Below are positions 62,032 through 63,836 of a stretch of 63,836 bases of DNA, piece by piece. The stretch is from Planctomycetota bacterium. Lineage in GTDB: Bacteria > Planctomycetota > Planctomycetia > Pirellulales > Pirellulaceae. The stretch is taken from positions 1 to 63,836 of the forward strand of contig JAFLCP010000027.1 of the NCBI GenBank assembly GCA_017303505.1. The letters are read 5' to 3'. The position numbers were made by a program, and so were the translations under genes. The notes beneath the pieces are model-generated. The model was not told where the DNA came from. It did not search any database and saw only the letters and a list, made by a program, of their open reading frames with translations. Positions within the stretch are counted from its first letter, which is position 1; each line of letters opens with the position of its first letter.

Positions 62032-63465
62032 ATGTTACTAAAACAATACTATCTCGGTTGTTTGGCGCATGCTTCATACTTAATCGCTGATGAAGCAACG
62101 AAGCAAGCCGCCATCGTTGATCCACAGCGCGACATCGAACAATATCTCAGCGATGCATCGGCGAATGGTTACACCATCAAGTATGTGATATTGACTCATT
62201 TCCATGCTGACTTTCTCGCTGGACATATCGAGTTACGTAATCACGCCGGGGCGCGAATTGTCATGGGATCTCAAGCACAGGCTGAATTCGATGTCCTCAG
62301 CGTCACCGATGGTCAAGTCATCGACATGGGTCAAGTTCGCTTGAAGTTCTTGGAAACGCCAGGTCATACACCCGAAGGCATTTCGGTTGTCGTTTATGAC
62401 TTGGAGAAGTCCGATTCGAAACCAGAAGCCGTACTGACGGGCGATACCTTGTTCATTGGCGACGTCGGGCGTCCCGACCTATTGGCCTCGATCGGTGTCA
62501 CGGCCGATGAATTGGCGGAAATGCTCTACAAATCGGTCAATCGCTTGCGTGAACTGCCAGATGAAACATTGGTTTACCCAGCTCACGGCGCGGGCTCGTT
62601 GTGCGGTAAAGGTTTGAGCAAAGAAACATTTTCGACCATTGGCGAACAGAAAAAATTCAACTATGCCCTGCAACCAATGGGCTTAGATGAATTCAAGAAG
62701 TTGGTGACTTCAGACCAACCGGCTGCTCCGGAGTATTTTGTTTACGATGCGATCAAGAATCGACAAGAACGAGCTGATTTAGAATCAACGATGCAAAAGT
62801 CGATGACAGCGCTCAGCGTCTCGCAAATTCGCGAGATGCAAACGGAAGGCGCGCAGGTGATCGATGTGCGTGAAGCTGCCGATTTTGAAGGAGCCCATCT
62901 AGTCGGTTCGCTCAACGTTGGCTTGAAAGGGAAATATGCGACCTGGTGCGGAACCATCCTCAGTCATGATCGGCCTTTGATCGTTGTTGCCGAAGCAGGT
63001 GAAGAGGAAGAAGCCATCATGCGACTAGGCCGTATCGGCTTCGATAATGTTGTCGGTTATCTCCAAGGTGGAATGGCGGCACTCAATGGTCACCCGGAAT
63101 TGGTTAATAAGATCGAAAGAGTCACCGCACCTGCGTTACACGAACTTTTGCGTGAAGCACAACCACCCGCTGTCGTCGACGTGCGTGCTGAGAAAGAGTG
63201 GTTAGGTGGACATATTGAAGGAAGTATCAATATTCCATTGCCACAATTAGCCAATCGCTTGGATGAAGTACCAGCCGAAAGCCCTGTCGTAGTCCATTGC
63301 GAAGGAGGTTATCGATCGGCAATCGCATGCAGCATCTTGGCCCATGCTGGACGAAACAACATGAGCGACATGGTAGGGGGGATCAAAGCTTGGAGTGCAT
63401 CGAAGCTACCAACGACGGCTGCAGAGGCATGTGGTAGCGGTTGCGGTTCCAGTTGTTCCAAGTAA
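62032..63465 (+). CDS. MBL-fold persulfide dioxygenase-like protein with two rhodanese domains
   Basis: 477 aa. Residues 1-240 are a metallo-beta-lactamase domain of the ETHE1/persulfide-dioxygenase type: LTHFHADFLAGH (His56, His58, Asp60, His65), ETPGHTPEGISVVVYD, TGDTLFIGDVGRPDLL and YPAHGAGSLCGK. Residues ~260-360 form a rhodanese domain without a catalytic Cys (AEAGEEEEA in the loop). Residues ~370-465 form a second one with HCEGGYRSAIA, catalytic Cys present. A Cys-rich tail (ACGSGCGSSCSK) ends the protein. It should oxidise glutathione- or low-molecular-thiol persulfide to sulfite. TauE/SafE follows after 77 bp. Confidence 0.93.
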   Translation: MLLKQYYLGCLAHASYLIADEATKQAAIVDPQRDIEQYLSDASANGYTIKYVILTHFHADFLAGHIELRNHAGARIVMGSQAQAEFDVLSVTDGQVIDMGQVRLKFLETPGHTPEGISVVVYDLEKSDSKPEAVLTGDTLFIGDVGRPDLLASIGVTADELAEMLYKSVNRLRELPDETLVYPAHGAGSLCGKGLSKETFSTIGEQKKFNYALQPMGLDEFKKLVTSDQPAAPEYFVYDAIKNRQERADLESTMQKSMTALSVSQIREMQTEGAQVIDVREAADFEGAHLVGSLNVGLKGKYATWCGTILSHDRPLIVVAEAGEEEEAIMRLGRIGFDNVVGYLQGGMAALNGHPELVNKIERVTAPALHELLREAQPPAVVDVRAEKEWLGGHIEGSINIPLPQLANRLDEVPAESPVVVHCEGGYRSAIACSILAHAGRNNMSDMVGGIKAWSASKLPTTAAEACGSGCGSSCSK

Positions 63466-63542
63466 GAACTTTGCCAAAGATCTTTTGGCCGCAAATTATT
63501 CAATAAGACCGAAATCGATTTTTCCTGGTTAGGAGAGGATCT

Positions 63543-63836
63543 GTGTCACCACTGAGTCTCATTTTTGGAGCAGTGGTCGGTCTCTCATTGGGGCTGACTG
63601 GCGGCGGAGGCGCGATTTTCGCGGTTCCGTTGCTAGTCTACGGTTTGCATATTCCAGCTAAAGATGCGGTTGTTATCTCGTTGATTTCTGTTGGCTCGAC
63701 TTCGTTTGTAGGCTTTCTACATCGATGGCAACTCAAGGAAGTCGACGTAAAAACAGGTTTGATTTTCGCTGTTGCAGGCATGATTGGGGCTCCCATTGGA
63801 GCTTGGTTGGCAACCTTGATTCCAGACGTAGCCTTG
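63543..63836 (+). CDS. TauE/SafE family sulfite exporter (partial, cut by window end)
   Basis: The first 98 codons are present, from a GTG at 63543 with AGGAGAGG upstream; the gene runs off the right edge. The N-terminus SLIFGAVVGLSLGLTGGGGA, then FAVPLLVYGLHIPAKDAVVI and GAPIGAWLATLIP, is the duplicated helix pattern of TauE/SafE transporters. It would export sulfite or a related sulfur anion, the expected product of the persulfide dioxygenase upstream. Likely the last or next-to-last gene of the sulfur operon. Confidence 0.9.
   Translation, partial: MSPLSLIFGAVVGLSLGLTGGGGAIFAVPLLVYGLHIPAKDAVVISLISVGSTSFVGFLHRWQLKEVDVKTGLIFAVAGMIGAPIGAWLATLIPDVAL

Overview
The window looks like chromosomal DNA of a planctomycete (phylum inferred, species not determinable). 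The evidence is protein families concentrated in that group: three DUF1501/DUF1552-type Tat proteins paired with large CxxCH 'planctomycete cytochrome' proteins (DUF1549/DUF1553 or DUF1587-1592 type), tandem secreted sulfatases, and two large surface proteins starting with the (R)KLRIESLEARRLFA-type sorting signature and ending in dockerin-like repeats. No rRNA, tRNA, integrase, transposase or phage gene was recognised.

Region by region. 1-428: the trailer end of a CRISPR array (six repeats, last one degenerate). 728-8253: a leftward interference operon cas3-csx17-csb1-csb2 of type I-G (formerly I-U), with no cas4-cas1 or cas2 in view. A 49-codon ORF in front of cas3 resembles the start of a second Csb1. 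8642-9456: decayed small genes (HNH nuclease, zinc-ribbon protein) and a small hypothetical. 9676-12894: a GNAT acetyltransferase and a VirD4/TraG-like ATPase whose C-terminus is a ribosomal L7/L12-type domain, separated by three tandem palindromes. 13387-16507: two sulfatases. 16563-26494: secreted alpha/beta hydrolase, DUF1552/DUF1592 pair, and a DUF1501/DUF1553 pair whose DUF1501 gene has a TAG inside its signal peptide. 26712-35943: CocE-type hydrolase, two tandem beta-propeller/dockerin paralogues each preceded by a ~250-bp MITE-like repeat, and a secreted glycerophosphodiesterase. 35933-38343: membrane protein, a partially duplicated four-helix-bundle gene in heptamer repeats, and a leucine-rich-repeat protein. 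38714-43569: carbamoyltransferase-SxtJ-DUF5989 trio, a membrane protein and an aldonolactone-oxidase-like flavoenzyme. 43705-46162: nitroreductase, DoxX, pirin and MarR. 46375-51556: secreted proteins, serine hydrolase, DUF4375, DUF1801 and a ceramidase-like enzyme. 51737-56113: intact DUF1501/DUF1553 pair. 56255-58884: a beta-lactamase/peptidoglycan-binding/DD-carboxypeptidase fusion and a LOG protein. 59198-63836: a sulfur (persulfide) cluster of ArsR, CobW GTPase, YgaP-like rhodanese, thioredoxin, MBL-rhodanese and TauE/SafE (cut by the window edge).

The most unusual patterns are (i) the VirD4-L7/L12 fusion, (ii) seven reading frames whose stop codon lies inside a repeat element of four different kinds (GTAG-ended palindrome, MITE, heptamer array, octamer array), (iii) the truncated Csb1-like ORF ahead of cas3 together with the conserved-stem/diverged-loop terminal CRISPR repeat, and (iv) the three-domain beta-lactamase fusion. 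All functional assignments come from reading the sequence and remembered family features; no search was run.
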